DNA of 64,000 nt from assembly GCF_000718635.1 (NCBI RefSeq), contig NZ_JOBF01000004.1, positions 1 through 64,000 on the forward strand, written 5' to 3'. Position 1 is the stretch's first letter. Each line of letters opens with the position of its first letter. Under the pieces are notes generated by a model. That model was not told the origin of the DNA and searched no databases. It saw only the letters and a program-made list of their open reading frames with translations. Below are positions 12,249-21,600 of this stretch, in pieces. This DNA comes from Streptomyces varsoviensis. Lineage in GTDB: Bacteria; Actinomycetota; Actinomycetes; Streptomycetales; Streptomycetaceae. Position numbers and translations under genes: made by a program.

Positions 12249-12278
12249 AGGCGCTCCAGGAGTGCTCCTGGAGCGCCT
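12249..12278 (-). terminator. dnaA terminator
   Basis: A perfect 14-bp stem AGGCGCTCCAGGAG/CTCCTGGAGCGCCT with a 2-nt loop, 15 bp past the dnaA stop. The minus-strand tail (TTCGCCTTTCC) is T-rich. It would insulate oriC from dnaA transcription. Confidence 0.85.
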
Positions 12279-12292
12279 CGGCACCCGGCGGA

Positions 12293-14272
12293 TCAGCTGT
12301 TCTTGATGCGGTTCGTCAGCTCGGTCACCTGGTTGTAGATGGAGCGGCGCTCGGCCATCAGCGCCCGGATCTTGCGGTCCGCGTGCATCACGGTCGTGTG
12401 GTCCCGGTTGCCGAACTGCGCGCCGATCTTCGGCAGCGACAGGTCCGTCAGCTCCCGGCACAGATACATCGCGATCTGGCGCGCGGTGACCAGGACCCGG
12501 CTGCGCGAGGCCCCGCACAGGTCCTCGACGGTGTGGCCGAAGTAGTCCGCGGTCGCGGCCATGATGGCCGGCGCGGTGATCTCCGGAGCGGCGTCCTCGC
12601 CGCCGGGGATCAGGTCCTTGAGCACGATCTCGGTGAGCCCGAGATCGACGGGCTGCCGGTTCAGGCTCGCGAACGCCGTCACCCGGATCAGCGCGCCCTC
12701 CAGCTCGCGGATGTTGCGCGAGATGCGGGAGGCGATGAATTCCAGCACCTCGGGGGGCGCGTTGAGCTGCTCCTGGACGGCCTTCTTACGGAGGATCGCG
12801 ATCCGCGTCTCCAGCTCCGGCGGCTGCACATCGGTGGTCAGCCCCCACTCGAAGCGGTTGCGGAGCCGGTCCTCCAGGGTCACGAGCTGCTTGGGCGGCC
12901 GGTCCGAGGACAGCACGATCTGCTTGTTGGCGTTGTGCAGCGTGTTGAACGTGTGGAAGAACTCCTCCTGCGTCGACTCCTTGCTCGCCAGGAACTGGAT
13001 GTCGTCGACCAGCAGGATGTCCACGTCCCGGTAGCGCTTGCGGAACGTGTCGCCCTTCCCGTCGCGGATCGAGTTGATGAATTCGTTGGTGAACTCCTCC
13101 GAGCTCACATAGCGCACCCGGGTGCCGGGGTAGAGGCTCCGCGCGTAGTGCCCGATGGCGTGCAGCAGGTGGGTCTTGCCGAGCCCCGATTCCCCGTAGA
13201 TGAAGAGGGGGTTGTACGCCTTGGCCGGGGCCTCGGCGACCGCCACGGCCGCCGCGTGGGCGAAGCGGTTGGACGCGCCGATGACGAAGGTGTCGAAGAG
13301 GTACTTCGGGTTGAGGCGGGCGTGGGGCTCGCCGGGGGCGGGCGCCGGGGCCGGCTGCGCCGCGAGCGGGCCGGGCGCGCCGGTCGGCGCGGGCAGAGCG
13401 CTCCCATTGCCACCCTGGTGGCCACCCTGCCCGCCGCCCTGGCCTCCGGTCCGCAGATGGCCGGGCGGGACGTCGTGGAGTTCGCGACGCTGCTGCTGGT
13501 CGTACGGCAGGCGCTCGGGCACGCCGGAGCGGTAGTCCGAGGGCGGCTGCTGGTGGTCGTACTGCGACGGTTCGTACTGCGTCTGCTCGTACGGCTTCTC
13601 GTACGACTTGTCATACGGCTGCTCGTACTGCTGCGGCGGATGCTGCTGGCCGTGCTGATTGTGCTGGCTGGCCTGGTGCTGGTTGGGCTGCGCGTACGGA
13701 TCGTTCTCCGGGAAGCCGCCCAGGCGCGGCTGCTGCCAGCCGTAGTTGTCGTGGGGGCGCGGCCAGGCGCCGGGGTCGGGGCGCTGCTGGTACTCGGGGT
13801 ACGCGGGGCGCGCCGTCGGGAGCTGGTCGTCGGCGGAGGCCGGGCGTCCGTAGTTGTCGCGGCTCTCCCGGGCGTCGTAGCCGTCGTACGCGTCGCGGGG
13901 CGGTTCCTCGTAGTGCTGCTGCTGAGGTCGCTCCTGGTGCGGCTGGTGCTGCTGCTGGTGCGGGGGGGCCGGGGGCTGCGGGGCGGGCGGCTCGCCGGCG
14001 GTGGAGTCGACGGTGATCGCGATCCGGATGGGGCGGCCGCACTCGCGGCTGAGGGTCTCGCTGACGATCGGCGCCAGGCGACCCTCCAGTACGCCCTTGG
14101 CGAATTCGTTGGGTACGGCGAGCAGCGCGGTGTCCGCGACCAGCGCGAGCGGCTGGCAGCGGGTGATCCAGCGCTCGTCCTTGGCCTCGACGCCCTGGCC
14201 CCTCCCTTCGCCGAGGAGTTGTTCGAGTACGCGTGGCCACACTGCGGCAAGATCGGCGGGCAGGTCGGCCAC
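12293..14272 (-). CDS. dnaA: Chromosomal replication initiator DnaA
   Basis: 659 residues from the GTG at 14272 ([20 protein letters not shown]). Domain I is about 1-90. Domain II is a very long Gln/Pro/Tyr-rich linker (about 91-318), as in other Streptomyces DnaA and far longer than in E. coli. Domain III is the AAA+ ATPase, with Walker A GESGLGKT at about 360-367 and Walker [16 protein letters not shown]. Domain IV carries the DNA-binding signature [10 protein letters not shown] near the C-terminus. The protein binds DnaA boxes and opens oriC, which lies just past its 3' end. Two DnaA boxes in its upstream region suggest autoregulation. An in-frame ATG 10 codons upstream is less likely, because the GTG form matches the family. 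Confidence 0.97.
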   Translation of the reverse strand: MADLPADLAAVWPRVLEQLLGEGRGQGVEAKDERWITRCQPLALVADTALLAVPNEFAKGVLEGRLAPIVSETLSRECGRPIRIAITVDSTAGEPPAPQPPAPPHQQQHQPHQERPQQQHYEEPPRDAYDGYDARESRDNYGRPASADDQLPTARPAYPEYQQRPDPGAWPRPHDNYGWQQPRLGGFPENDPYAQPNQHQASQHNQHGQQHPPQQYEQPYDKSYEKPYEQTQYEPSQYDHQQPPSDYRSGVPERLPYDQQQRRELHDVPPGHLRTGGQGGGQGGHQGGNGSALPAPTGAPGPLAAQPAPAPAPGEPHARLNPKYLFDTFVIGASNRFAHAAAVAVAEAPAKAYNPLFIYGESGLGKTHLLHAIGHYARSLYPGTRVRYVSSEEFTNEFINSIRDGKGDTFRKRYRDVDILLVDDIQFLASKESTQEEFFHTFNTLHNANKQIVLSSDRPPKQLVTLEDRLRNRFEWGLTTDVQPPELETRIAILRKKAVQEQLNAPPEVLEFIASRISRNIRELEGALIRVTAFASLNRQPVDLGLTEIVLKDLIPGGEDAAPEITAPAIMAATADYFGHTVEDLCGASRSRVLVTARQIAMYLCRELTDLSLPKIGAQFGNRDHTTVMHADRKIRALMAERRSIYNQVTELTNRIKNS

Positions 14273-14695
14273 AGGGCACGCTCTCTCAGTCACTGGGGGC
14301 ACCCGGGTGTCCCACGAATGTGTGGTTCTCGGGACGGGCGGGAAGGATGCGGAGTTCAGCCAAGGTAGTCAGGCCGAGGTGCGGGGTTCAAGTCGTTGTC
14401 CACAGGGGTGTGCACAAATGTGTCACGGGGCACGGCCAGGCGTACCAGCGGGTTCGCGTAGGGTTACGGTTGTTCATGGTGTGCCACCGGTTTGACCGGA
14501 TGGCGTAGCCATGCGTACCGTGAACAAGTCGAGTTGTCGATGGCTGCTGCCGCCTGCCTCCGATGGGCAAAGATCACGGCCTCTGGTCCGTGGTTCTGAA
14601 GCGGTGCACTCGGGCGTATTGCGAGCTTCTCGTGGGCGCACGGTGACAGCCAGGCGATGTCCCGCCATCACACGATTCATTTCTGGAGCCCCCGA
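14273..14695. promoter_or_regulatory. dnaA/rpmH divergent promoter region with two DnaA boxes
   Basis: 423 bp between the divergent dnaA and rpmH starts. A perfect DnaA box TTGTCCACA lies at 14396-14404, and a reverse box TGTGCACAA at 14409-14417, five bases apart and facing each other. In Streptomyces, DnaA is known to bind such a pair in its own promoter. The rpmH operon promoter must lie in the right half. No gene is visible. Confidence 0.8.
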
Positions 14696-14833
14696 GTGAG
14701 CAAGCGCACCTTCCAGCCGAACAACCGCCGCCGCGCGAAGACCCACGGCTTCCGGCTGCGTATGCGCACCCGTGCCGGCCGCGCGATCCTCGCGTCCCGC
14801 CGTGGCAAGGGTCGCGCCCGTCTTTCCGCCTGA
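14696..14833 (+). CDS. rpmH: 50S ribosomal protein L34
   Basis: 45 residues, [20 protein letters not shown]..., very basic, the standard L34 sequence and length. It starts with GTG at 14696 with GGAG about ten bases upstream. It is the first gene of the rightward rpmH-rnpA-yidD-yidC-jag run, the nearly universal bacterial order, and diverges from dnaA. Confidence 0.97.
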   Translation: MSKRTFQPNNRRRAKTHGFRLRMRTRAGRAILASRRGKGRARLSA

Positions 14834-14851
14834 TCTCGCATAGGTCATGAC

Positions 14852-15286
14852 GTGCTGCCTACCGAGTCTCGGCTGAGGCGGCGCGAGGACTTCGCGACCG
14901 CGGTACGCCGGGGACGCAGGGCCGGGCGCCCGCTCCTCGTCGTCCACTTCCGCGGTGGTCCAACGGACCCGCACCCACCTGGGGAGACCGCTCCCCCGGT
15001 GCGTGCGGGTTTCGTCGTCAGCAAGGCCGTGGGCGGTGCTGTCGTACGCAACCTGGTGAAGCGAAGGCTGCGTCACCTCATGCGCGACCGGTTGGAGTTT
15101 TTTCCCGCCGGTAGCCTGGTTGTCGTACGGGCGCTGTCCGGTGCGGGCGAGGCCGACTACGGTCAGCTCGCCCGCGATCTTGATGCCGCGATCCAGCGGC
15201 TGACGAACGGCGCGCCACGACGCTGCAATCCCCCGGGAGGCGACCCCCGGAACCCCGGCCGAGACCCGGGAGGGAGCGCACAGTGA
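14852..15286 (+). CDS. rnpA: Ribonuclease P protein component
   Basis: 144 residues. It is the protein subunit of RNase P, which matures the 5' ends of tRNAs. The RNP-binding region [26 protein letters not shown] (about 52-77) is typical, as is the N-terminal [24 protein letters not shown]. The C-terminal 25 residues are Pro/Gly-rich and extra. The GTG start at 14852 lies 18 bp after rpmH. Its stop overlaps the yidD start by 4 bp. Confidence 0.95.
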   Translation: MLPTESRLRRREDFATAVRRGRRAGRPLLVVHFRGGPTDPHPPGETAPPVRAGFVVSKAVGGAVVRNLVKRRLRHLMRDRLEFFPAGSLVVVRALSGAGEADYGQLARDLDAAIQRLTNGAPRRCNPPGGDPRNPGRDPGGSAQ

Positions 15287-15597
15287 AGTATCCGCTGCTC
15301 TGGTTGATCAAGCTGTACCAGTGGACCATCAGCCCGCTGCTGGGGCCGGTCTGCAAGTACTACCCGTCTTGCTCGCACTATGGCTACACGGCTATCAACG
15401 TGCACGGCGCGGTCAAAGGAACGGTGCTGACGGCGTGGCGCATCCTGCGCTGCAACCCGTGGTCGCTCGGCGGCGTCGACCACGTACCTCCCCGGAAGCA
15501 TCCGGTCTGGCATCAGCGGCTGAGGAGCCGCCTGGGCGGGAGTTCTGCCGAGCCCGCCGCACAGCCCGAGACTCAGCCCAACGCCCAAGGAGCCTGA
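15283..15597 (+). CDS. yidD: Membrane protein insertion efficiency factor YidD
   Basis: 104 residues. YidD is a small membrane-associated helper of YidC insertion. The conserved core is [30 protein letters not shown], and [24 protein letters not shown]; the three Cys of the family are present. Its GTG overlaps the rnpA stop (GTGA), so it is coupled, and the yidC start follows after 3 bp. Confidence 0.95.
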   Translation: MKYPLLWLIKLYQWTISPLLGPVCKYYPSCSHYGYTAINVHGAVKGTVLTAWRILRCNPWSLGGVDHVPPRKHPVWHQRLRSRLGGSSAEPAAQPETQPNAQGA

Positions 15598-15600
15598 TTC

Positions 15601-16758
15601 GTGGACACGATCCTCGGTCCTCTTTATAAAGCAGTTTCCTGGATCATCGTCCAGTTCCACTCGTTCTACAGCTTGATCTTCGACAAGAACAGTGGCTGGG
15701 CCTGGGGTCTGTCCATCGTCTCGCTGGTGGTCCTGATCCGCATCTGCCTGATCCCGCTCTTCGTGAAGCAGATCAAGGCGACGCGGAACATGCAGGTGCT
15801 CCAGCCGAAGATGAAGGCGATCCAGGAGCGCTACAAGAGCGACAAGCAGCGCCAGTCCGAAGAGATGATGAAGCTCTACAAGGAATCGGGCACCAACCCG
15901 CTTTCGAGCTGTCTCCCGATCCTGGCGCAGTCCCCGTTCTTCATCTCGCTGTACCAGGTCCTGAACCACATCGCGCAGGGCAGGGTCGTCGGCGTCATCG
16001 ACAAGCCGCTGCTGGAGAGCGCCCGTGAGGCGCACATCTTCGGCGCCCCGCTGTCCGTGAAGTTCATGGACAGCGCGTCGAAGGTCGAGGCGCTCGGCGC
16101 CACGCTGACCGATGTGCGCGTCGTGACGGTCATCATGATCGTGCTGATGTCGGCGTCGCAGTTCTACACGCAGCGCCAGCTCATGACGAAGAACGTCGAC
16201 CTGACGGTGAAGACGCCGTTCATGCAGCAGCAGAAGATGCTGATGTACGTCTTCCCGATCATGTTCGCCGTGTTCGGCATCAACTTCCCCGTCGGTGTTC
16301 TCGTCTACTGGCTGACCACCAACGTGTGGACCATGGGTCAGCAGATGTTCGTCATCCGCCGCAACCCGACCCCCGGCAGCCTCGCCTTCAAGCAGCGCCA
16401 GGAGCGGCTGCGGGCGAAGGGCAAGCTGAAGGAGGACCCGGAAGAGGTCGAGGCGAAGAAGGCGGTCGAGGCCGCTCGCGCCAACCGGCAGCAGCCCAAG
16501 CGGCAGCCGAAGGCGAAGCGCCAGGCGGGCGCCGCCGTCCAGGGCGGGACCAAGGCCACGGGCTCCACGAGCACCCCGCAGGCGGGCGAGCGCAGCAGGG
16601 CCGGCAAGCCCCCGGCCAAGGACGATGCCAAGCCGTCGCTGGACAAGAAGCAGCCGGAGGACGCCAAGCCGAAGTCGGCCGGCGGCTCTTCTTCCCGTAA
16701 TGCCAAGTCCGGGCAGCGCAAGGGCCCGCAGCGGCCCAAGCACCCGTCCAAGAAGTAG
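15601..16758 (+). CDS. yidC: Membrane protein insertase YidC
   Basis: 385 residues. It inserts membrane proteins alone or with SecYEG. It is the short Gram-positive form without the large periplasmic domain, with about five hydrophobic segments: near residues 1-25, 35-60 ([20 protein letters not shown]), 100-120, 175-195 ([13 protein letters not shown]) and 215-240 ([29 protein letters not shown]). The hydrophilic-groove Arg in [17 protein letters not shown] is present. The last 130 residues are Lys/Ala/Pro-rich and cytoplasmic, a ribosome-contacting tail typical of actinobacteria. The GTG start has AAGGAG nine bases upstream. Confidence 0.96.
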   Translation: MDTILGPLYKAVSWIIVQFHSFYSLIFDKNSGWAWGLSIVSLVVLIRICLIPLFVKQIKATRNMQVLQPKMKAIQERYKSDKQRQSEEMMKLYKESGTNPLSSCLPILAQSPFFISLYQVLNHIAQGRVVGVIDKPLLESAREAHIFGAPLSVKFMDSASKVEALGATLTDVRVVTVIMIVLMSASQFYTQRQLMTKNVDLTVKTPFMQQQKMLMYVFPIMFAVFGINFPVGVLVYWLTTNVWTMGQQMFVIRRNPTPGSLAFKQRQERLRAKGKLKEDPEEVEAKKAVEAARANRQQPKRQPKAKRQAGAAVQGGTKATGSTSTPQAGERSRAGKPPAKDDAKPSLDKKQPEDAKPKSAGGSSSRNAKSGQRKGPQRPKHPSKK

Positions 16759-16770
16759 AAGGAGTCCACA

Positions 16771-17292
16771 GTGACGGACACACAGCGTCAGTCGGGTGGG
16801 GCCGCCGCCGAGGGAACCGACACCCTGTCCCGCCTTGAGCAGGAAGGCGAGATCGCGGCCGACTACCTTGAGGGGCTGCTGGACATCGCCGACCTCGACG
16901 GCGACATCGATATGGACGTGGAGGCCGACCGGGCCGCCGTATCGATCATCAGCGACTCGACCAGCCGGGATCTGCAGAAGCTGGTGGGCCGTGACGGCGA
17001 GGTGCTGGAGGCGCTCCAGGAGCTGACCCGGCTGGCGGTGCACCGGGAGACCGGGGACCGCAGCCGGCTGATGCTGGACATCGGTGGATTCCGTGCGCGC
17101 AAGCGCGAGGAGCTGGCGGCGCTGGGCGCCAAGGCGGCCGAGGAGGCGAAGGGCAGCGGCGAGCCGGTGAAGCTGAAGCCGATGACGCCCTTCGAGCGGA
17201 AGGTCGTCCACGACGCGGTGGCGGCCGCTGGGCTGCGCAGCGAGTCCGAGGGCGAGGAGCCCGAGCGCCGCGTGGTCGTCCTCCCGGCCTGA
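16771..17292 (+). CDS. jag: Jag/KhpB-type single-stranded nucleic acid-binding protein
   Basis: 173 residues. The KH domain is at about 45-110 (VSIISDSTSRDLQKLVGRDGEVLEALQELTRLAVHRETGDRSRLMLDIGGFRARKREEL), and the R3H domain at about 125-173 (LKPMTPFERKVVHDAVAAAGLRSESEGEEPERRVVVLPA). Jag/KhpB proteins bind RNA and in Gram-positives influence cell-wall growth. The N-terminal Jag domain is reduced. GTG at 16771 follows yidC by 12 bp with AAGGAG. A terminator follows. Confidence 0.93.
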   Translation: MTDTQRQSGGAAAEGTDTLSRLEQEGEIAADYLEGLLDIADLDGDIDMDVEADRAAVSIISDSTSRDLQKLVGRDGEVLEALQELTRLAVHRETGDRSRLMLDIGGFRARKREELAALGAKAAEEAKGSGEPVKLKPMTPFERKVVHDAVAAAGLRSESEGEEPERRVVVLPA

Positions 17293-17315
17293 CGACCCGG
17301 ACCTCAAGTTGTGCA

Positions 17316-17343
17316 CGGCCCCGTCTGCTCGCAGGCGGGGCCG
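17316..17343 (+). terminator. Terminator after the rpmH-jag operon
   Basis: Stem CGGCCCCGTCTGC/GCAGGCGGGGCCG with one wobble pair and a 2-nt loop, followed by AATCTTGT. It separates jag from rsmG. Confidence 0.75.
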
Positions 17344-17413
17344 AATCTTGTCAGCCTGACTCAACGTTCGACATCGTGGTATCGACAACGTGGTACGGAA
17401 GGACGGTCCCCCC

Positions 17414-18130
17414 GTGACGGAGGCAGGAGAGCTTCCCCCGGCGCCGGAGGCGGCGCGCGAGGTATTCGGTGAACGCTTTCCGGAGGCTGTCCGGTACGCG
17501 GAACTGCTCGCGGACGCGGGCGTGCGGCGGGGCCTGATCGGCCCGCGCGAGGTCCCCCGGCTGTGGGAGCGGCATCTCCTGAACTGCGCGGTGCTCTCGG
17601 AGGCCGTCGCCGACGACGTGACCGTGTGCGACGTGGGGTCCGGTGCGGGACTGCCGGGCATCCCGCTGGCCCTGGTCCGGGACGACCTCCACATCACGCT
17701 GCTGGAGCCGCTGCTGCGCCGTACGACGTTCCTCCAGGAGGTCGTCGAGCTGCTGGGGCTGGACCACGTCACGGTGGTGCGAGGACGCGCCGAGGAGGTT
17801 CTGGGCACCCTTCAGCCGGTGCATGTGGTGACGGCCCGCGCGGTGGCCCCGCTGGACCGGCTGGCCGGCTGGGGGGTACCGCTGCTGCGCCCATACGGGG
17901 AGATGCTGGCCCTCAAGGGCGATACGGCCGAGGAAGAGCTGAAGAACGCCCGCGCGGCGCTGAGCAAGCTCGGCGTGGTGAAGACGTCGGTGCTGCAGGT
18001 GGGCGAGGGCGTGGTGGAGCCGCTTTCGACGGTGGTCCGGGCCGAGGTCGGGGAGAGCCCCGGTGGCGTGAGGTTCGCCGCGAAGCGGGCGAAGGCGGCG
18101 CGGGTCAGTCGGTCGCGTCGCCGACGCTGA
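17414..18130 (+). CDS. rsmG: 16S rRNA (guanine-527-N7) methyltransferase RsmG (GidB)
   Basis: 238 residues from GTG 17414, chosen because GGAAGGA lies ten bases upstream; a GTG eight codons earlier lacks a site. It methylates N7 of G527 in 16S rRNA using S-adenosylmethionine. The SAM-binding motif CDVGSGAGLPGIPLAL is near residue 75, and TARAVAPLDRLAGW and MLALKGDTAEEEL are typical GidB segments. The C-terminus is very basic. Loss of this enzyme is known to give low-level streptomycin resistance in Streptomyces. It precedes parA-parB as usual. Confidence 0.96.
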   Translation: MTEAGELPPAPEAAREVFGERFPEAVRYAELLADAGVRRGLIGPREVPRLWERHLLNCAVLSEAVADDVTVCDVGSGAGLPGIPLALVRDDLHITLLEPLLRRTTFLQEVVELLGLDHVTVVRGRAEEVLGTLQPVHVVTARAVAPLDRLAGWGVPLLRPYGEMLALKGDTAEEELKNARAALSKLGVVKTSVLQVGEGVVEPLSTVVRAEVGESPGGVRFAAKRAKAARVSRSRRRR

Positions 18131-18223
18131 ATCGGGTTTCCCAGGGGCAATGCTCCATACAAGCTGCCAAAACTACGCATTGCGGAGTGTCGTGGACGCG
18201 TAGCGCGATCTGCCATGCATCGT

Positions 18224-18237
18224 GTTTCACGTGAAAC
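18224..18237. promoter_or_regulatory. parS site 1 (perfect)
   Basis: GTTTCACGTGAAAC, the 14-bp ParB-binding palindrome, in the rsmG-parA gap. Confidence 0.95.
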
Positions 18238-18320
18238 GACGTTCCTTGCTGCATGGAATCATCAGCCGCGGTCGCGCGGCTGCCGCGCCGCGTAGTCGTA
18301 GGCCCGTTAGTGGCATGGAG

Positions 18321-18347
18321 TTGTCCACAGACAGCCATTCATCCACA
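18321..18347 (+). promoter_or_regulatory. Pair of DnaA boxes in the parA leader
   Basis: A perfect DnaA box TTGTCCACA (18321-18329) and a near-consensus TCATCCACA (18339-18347), same orientation, 18 bp apart start to start, 37-63 bp before the parA ATG. Outside oriC such pairs are sparse, so a DnaA effect on parAB expression is possible. Confidence 0.6.
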
Positions 18348-18383
18348 GGAGAGCGGGCCCCGCTGGTTCATGACCCGGAAAGC

Positions 18384-19502
18384 ATGGCAGGCTCTGCTCA
18401 TTGCGAGCCTGATGTCGAGGAGAGTGAATCCTTGCGGTCCGACGCCAACATCGCGGGGCCGATGGCCGATCCGGTCCCCGGCCCCCGTTCTGCCGAGTCC
18501 GAACTGGGGGCTGTGCCGGGGCCTCCGAATGGAGACGGTGTTTCACGTGAAACGCCGCCTCCCATGGACGACACCCCGATCGGTCGTGCCGCCCAGCTAG
18601 CGGTGGAGGCTCTTGGCCGCGCGGGGGAAGCCCTGCCCCGGCCGGACCAGACGCGCGTGATGGTCGTCGCCAACCAGAAGGGCGGGGTGGGCAAGACCAC
18701 CACGACCGTGAACCTGGCGGCGTCCCTCGCACTGCATGGCGCTCGCGTGCTGGTCGTCGACCTCGACCCGCAGGGCAATGCCTCTACCGCCCTCGGGATC
18801 GACCACCACGCCGAGGTCCCGTCCATCTACGACGTGCTCGTCGACAGCAGACCGCTGTCCGATGTGGTTCAGCCGGTCGTGGATGTAGAGGGGCTCTTCT
18901 GCGCTCCGGCCACCATCGATCTGGCCGGCGCGGAGATCGAACTGGTTTCGCTGGTGGCTCGGGAGAGCCGCCTCGACCGCGCGATCCAGGCGTACGAGCA
19001 GCCACTGGACTACATCCTCATCGACTGTCCGCCCTCTCTCGGGCTGCTGACCGTCAACGCCCTGGTCGCGGGCGCCGAGGTGCTCATCCCGATCCAGTGC
19101 GAGTACTACGCGCTGGAGGGGCTGGGGCAGCTCCTGCGCAATGTCGACCTGGTGCGCGGCCACCTCAACCCCAAGCTCCACGTTTCGACGATTCTGCTCA
19201 CCATGTACGACGGCCGGACCCGACTGGCCTCGCAGGTGGCGGAGGAGGTCCGTACGCACTTCGGCAATGAGGTGCTGCGGACCAGCATTCCGCGCTCGGT
19301 ACGTATCTCCGAGGCGCCCAGCTATGGGCAGACGGTACTGACGTACGACCCGGGGTCCAGCGGATCGCTCTCCTATCTGGAGGCGGCTCGTGAGATCGCA
19401 TTGCGGGGCGTCGGCGTTTATTACGACAGCAGTAAGGCCCATGCCAAGGGCCGTCACCATCAGCAAGATCAGCACAGTGTGTCGGAGGGGTTCAGTGAGT
19501 GA
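18384..19502 (+). CDS. parA: Chromosome partitioning ATPase ParA
   Basis: 372 residues from ATG 18384 ([13 protein letters not shown]) with GGAAAG just upstream. Longer upstream starts exist, but the first would translate parS site 1. The deviant Walker A is KGGVGKTTT at about residues 99-107, Walker B is [14 protein letters not shown], and DLDPQGNAS is also present. ParA forms dimers on the nucleoid and moves ParB-parS complexes; in Streptomyces it drives origin segregation during sporulation. The N-terminal 90 residues are an acidic extension containing V-S-R-E-T, which is parS site 2 read as codons. The stop overlaps the parB start. Confidence 0.95.
   Translation: MAGSAHCEPDVEESESLRSDANIAGPMADPVPGPRSAESELGAVPGPPNGDGVSRETPPPMDDTPIGRAAQLAVEALGRAGEALPRPDQTRVMVVANQKGGVGKTTTTVNLAASLALHGARVLVVDLDPQGNASTALGIDHHAEVPSIYDVLVDSRPLSDVVQPVVDVEGLFCAPATIDLAGAEIELVSLVARESRLDRAIQAYEQPLDYILIDCPPSLGLLTVNALVAGAEVLIPIQCEYYALEGLGQLLRNVDLVRGHLNPKLHVSTILLTMYDGRTRLASQVAEEVRTHFGNEVLRTSIPRSVRISEAPSYGQTVLTYDPGSSGSLSYLEAAREIALRGVGVYYDSSKAHAKGRHHQQDQHSVSEGFSE
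18540..18553. promoter_or_regulatory. parS site 2 (perfect), inside parA
   Basis: GTTTCACGTGAAAC within the 5' part of parA, translated as Val-Ser-Arg-Glu-Thr. Confidence 0.95.
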
Positions 19503-20595
19503 TCGACGTAGGGGGCTGGGTCGCGGGCTCGGCGCACTGATCCCGCCGGCGCCTACGGCGTCGGACGGCCCGGCGGTGGGGACCGGAGCGACGTCTCCGT
19601 CGGCTGTGCCGATCCTGACGCAGGAGCGGGGTGTGGCCGCGGCCAAGGTGGCGAAGCTCGCCAAGCGCAGCGTTTCACGTGGAACGGAAGAGCCACCGCC
19701 CGTGGAGAAGACAACCGCCGTACCGGAACCCGGGGAGGTCGCGGGAGCGACCTTCGCCGAGCTGCCCCTGGACGCCATCTCCCCGAATCCGCGGCAGCCG
19801 CGGAGCGATTTCAACGAGGAGGCCCTGGCCGAGCTGGTCACCTCCGTGCGTGAGGTGGGGCTGCTTCAGCCGGTCGTGGTCCGGCAGGTGTCGCCGGGCA
19901 AGTATGAGCTGATCATGGGCGAGCGCCGGTACAAGGCGTGCAGCGAGGCCGGGATGGAGAAGATCCCTGCCATCATCCGGGCCACCGAGGACGAGAAGCT
20001 GCTGCTCGACGCGTTGCTGGAGAACCTGCACCGCGCACAGCTCAATCCGCTCGAAGAGGCCGCCGCGTACGACCAGTTGCTGAAGGACTTCAACTGCACG
20101 CACGACGAGCTGGCCGACCGCATCGGGCGGTCCCGCCCCCAGGTGTCCAACACGCTGCGGCTGCTGAAGCTGCCGCCGTCCGTGCAGACCAGGGTCGCCG
20201 CGGGAGTGCTCTCCTCGGGCCACGCTCGGGCGCTGCTGCCCGTGGAGGACCCGGAGGAGCAGCAGCGCCTCGCGAAGCGCATCGTGGCCGAGGGGCTGTC
20301 GGTGCGGTCGATCGAGGAGATCGTCAAGGACATGAGCTCGCGGCCGTCGAGCTCGCCCAAGGCCAAGGGCCCCCGGGCCGGCGCCCGGGTCTCTCCTGCC
20401 CTGACCGACCTGGCCACGCGGCTGTCGGACCGCTTCGAGACGCGGGTGAAGGTGGACCTGGGGCAGAAGAAGGGAAAGATCGTCGTTGAGTTCGCCTCGA
20501 TAGACGACCTGGAGCGGATTCTGAGCGAACTGGCCCCAGGAGAGGGCCGGGTGCTGGAGCAGAAACTCTCCGAGGAGAAGACCGAAGAGCCCTAG
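19495..20595 (+). CDS. parB: Chromosome partitioning protein ParB
   Basis: 366 residues from GTG 19495, which overlaps the parA stop and has GGAGGGG upstream. It begins [17 protein letters not shown]. The CTPase/ParB-N domain (about 88-180) contains NPRQPR and GERRYKA (the CTP-binding motif). The helix-turn-helix parS-binding region is about 190-225 ([26 protein letters not shown]). The C-terminal dimerisation part is about 300-360. ParB loads at parS, binds CTP and spreads as a clamp. Residues 60-64 (VSRGT) come from a one-mismatch parS. A terminator follows. Confidence 0.96.
   Translation: MSDRRRGLGRGLGALIPPAPTASDGPAVGTGATSPSAVPILTQERGVAAAKVAKLAKRSVSRGTEEPPPVEKTTAVPEPGEVAGATFAELPLDAISPNPRQPRSDFNEEALAELVTSVREVGLLQPVVVRQVSPGKYELIMGERRYKACSEAGMEKIPAIIRATEDEKLLLDALLENLHRAQLNPLEEAAAYDQLLKDFNCTHDELADRIGRSRPQVSNTLRLLKLPPSVQTRVAAGVLSSGHARALLPVEDPEEQQRLAKRIVAEGLSVRSIEEIVKDMSSRPSSSPKAKGPRAGARVSPALTDLATRLSDRFETRVKVDLGQKKGKIVVEFASIDDLERILSELAPGEGRVLEQKLSEEKTEEP
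19672..19685. promoter_or_regulatory. Degenerate parS inside parB
   Basis: GTTTCACGTGGAAC, one mismatch to the perfect palindrome; it codes Val-Ser-Arg-Gly-Thr in ParB. Confidence 0.75.
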
Positions 20596-20616
20596 CCGAG
20601 GGCTTGTTCGCCGCCG

Positions 20617-20660
20617 AGGGCGGTCCGTGTCACCGGCCACCGGGACACGGGCCGCCCTTT
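20617..20660 (+). terminator. parAB terminator
   Basis: A 15-bp stem AGGGCGGTCCGTGTC/GACACGGGCCGCCCT with one wobble and a 12-nt loop, followed by TT, 22 bp after the parB stop. Confidence 0.8.
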
Positions 20661-20754
20661 GCCTTGTCGCGCTACCCGTCCCAACGCGGCGCGGATACGA
20701 TGCGAAAGGGTATGGCACATCCACGTTGGACGCAGTTCACGGAGGGGCGGGGCC

Positions 20755-21012
20755 ATGCGATCGGTGAGCCGGACCGGGCTGGTGGCGACAGGACTGAGCC
20801 TGGGGGCGGTCGGCGGGTTCGTCGGCAGCCTCATCAGGGAGCGGAGCGCCCTGAACGCCGCTCGCGGTGTGGCACGCGACGGAAGTGAGGAACTGGCTTC
20901 ATGGGGCGTCGGCTTGTACCGCTCACACTCGACAACCTCCCGGACCTGCCCAAGCGCTGCCGCGCCTGTGTCTTCTGGGAGCTGGACCCCGTCAGCGGCG
21001 AAGCCGCGGTAA
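20755..21012 (+). CDS. Possible small membrane-anchored protein overlapping the GNAT gene
   Basis: An 85-codon frame starting ATG 20755 after GGAGGGGCGGGGCC, a good ribosome-binding site. Residues 1-55 look natural (MRSVSRTGLVATGLSLGAVG, then GFVGSLIRERSALN), with a hydrophobic Gly-rich helix. The last 35 residues overlap the GNAT gene in another frame and are Ser/Pro-rich, so the end is doubtful. It could be a real short protein, a translated leader coupling to GNAT, or chance. I do not recognise a family. Confidence 0.35.
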   Translation: MRSVSRTGLVATGLSLGAVGGFVGSLIRERSALNAARGVARDGSEELASWGVGLYRSHSTTSRTCPSAAAPVSSGSWTPSAAKPR

Positions 21013-21518
21013 AGGCCGGCCGCCCGGAGCTGGAGAAGGAAGCGTGGATCTCCGCGGTCCTGCTGGAGTGGGGCTCCTGCGGACGAGTCGTCTACGTCGA
21101 TGATGTGCCGGTGGGCTTTGTGCTCTACGCCCCGCCGGCGTACGTACCGCGCTCCACCGCCTTCCCCACCAGCCCCGTCTCCGCGGACGCGGTGCAGTTG
21201 ATGACGGCGTGGCTGACGCCGGGGTACCAGGGTCAGGGGCTGGGCCGCGTGATGGTGCAGACCGTCGCCAAGGATCTGATCCGGCGCGGGGTGAAGGCGA
21301 TCGAGGCGTTCGGCGACGCGAACTGGAAGGAGCCGGGCTGCGTGCTGCCTGCCGACCATCTGCTCGCGGTGGGCTTCAAGACCGTGCGCCCGCACCCCCG
21401 CTATCCGCGGCTGAGGCTGGAGCTGCGGACGACGATCTCCTGGAAGGAAGACGTCGAGATGGCCTTGGACCGGTTGCTCGGCGCGGTCCAGAAGGAACCA
21501 GCGCTGCGGCCGCTTTAG
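20901..21518 (+). CDS. GNAT family N-acetyltransferase
   Basis: 205 residues. The acetyl-CoA binding motif is AWLTPGYQGQGLGRVMVQTVAKDLIRRG at about residues 103-130. The N-terminal part CRACVFWELDPVSGEAA and the WISAVLLEWGSCGRVVYVDDVPVGFVLY stretch are conserved in the Streptomyces gene found between parB and trxA. The acceptor substrate is unknown. The start ATG 20901 has GAGGAA upstream. A strong bidirectional terminator separates it from the convergent trxA. Confidence 0.88.
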   Translation: MGRRLVPLTLDNLPDLPKRCRACVFWELDPVSGEAAVKAGRPELEKEAWISAVLLEWGSCGRVVYVDDVPVGFVLYAPPAYVPRSTAFPTSPVSADAVQLMTAWLTPGYQGQGLGRVMVQTVAKDLIRRGVKAIEAFGDANWKEPGCVLPADHLLAVGFKTVRPHPRYPRLRLELRTTISWKEDVEMALDRLLGAVQKEPALRPL

Positions 21519-21532
21519 GCCGCGTTCACACG

Positions 21533-21570
21533 CGCGTGGGCCCGCCCTGAAATCGGGGCGGGCCCACGCG
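21533..21570. terminator. Bidirectional terminator between GNAT gene and trxA
   Basis: A perfect 15-bp stem CGCGTGGGCCCGCCC/GGGCGGGCCCACGCG with an 8-nt loop between convergent genes; parS site 3 follows immediately. Confidence 0.85.
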
Positions 21571-21576
21571 GCTGCT

Positions 21577-21590
21577 GTTTCACGTGAAAC
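21577..21590. promoter_or_regulatory. parS site 3 (perfect)
   Basis: GTTTCACGTGAAAC in the intergenic spacer, 10 bp before the trxA stop. Confidence 0.95.
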
Positions 21591-21600
21591 AGCGAGAGTG

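Noticed and set aside
15163..17808. Long minus-strand frame across rnpA-yidD-yidC-jag-rsmG
   Set aside because: It crosses five well-identified plus-strand genes and has no family resemblance; antisense shadow.
18222..18383. Longer ParA starting at GTG 18222
   Set aside because: It would translate parS site 1 and the DnaA boxes and add 54 unnatural residues. The ATG at 18384 has a ribosome site and matches the ParA N-terminus known from S. coelicolor.
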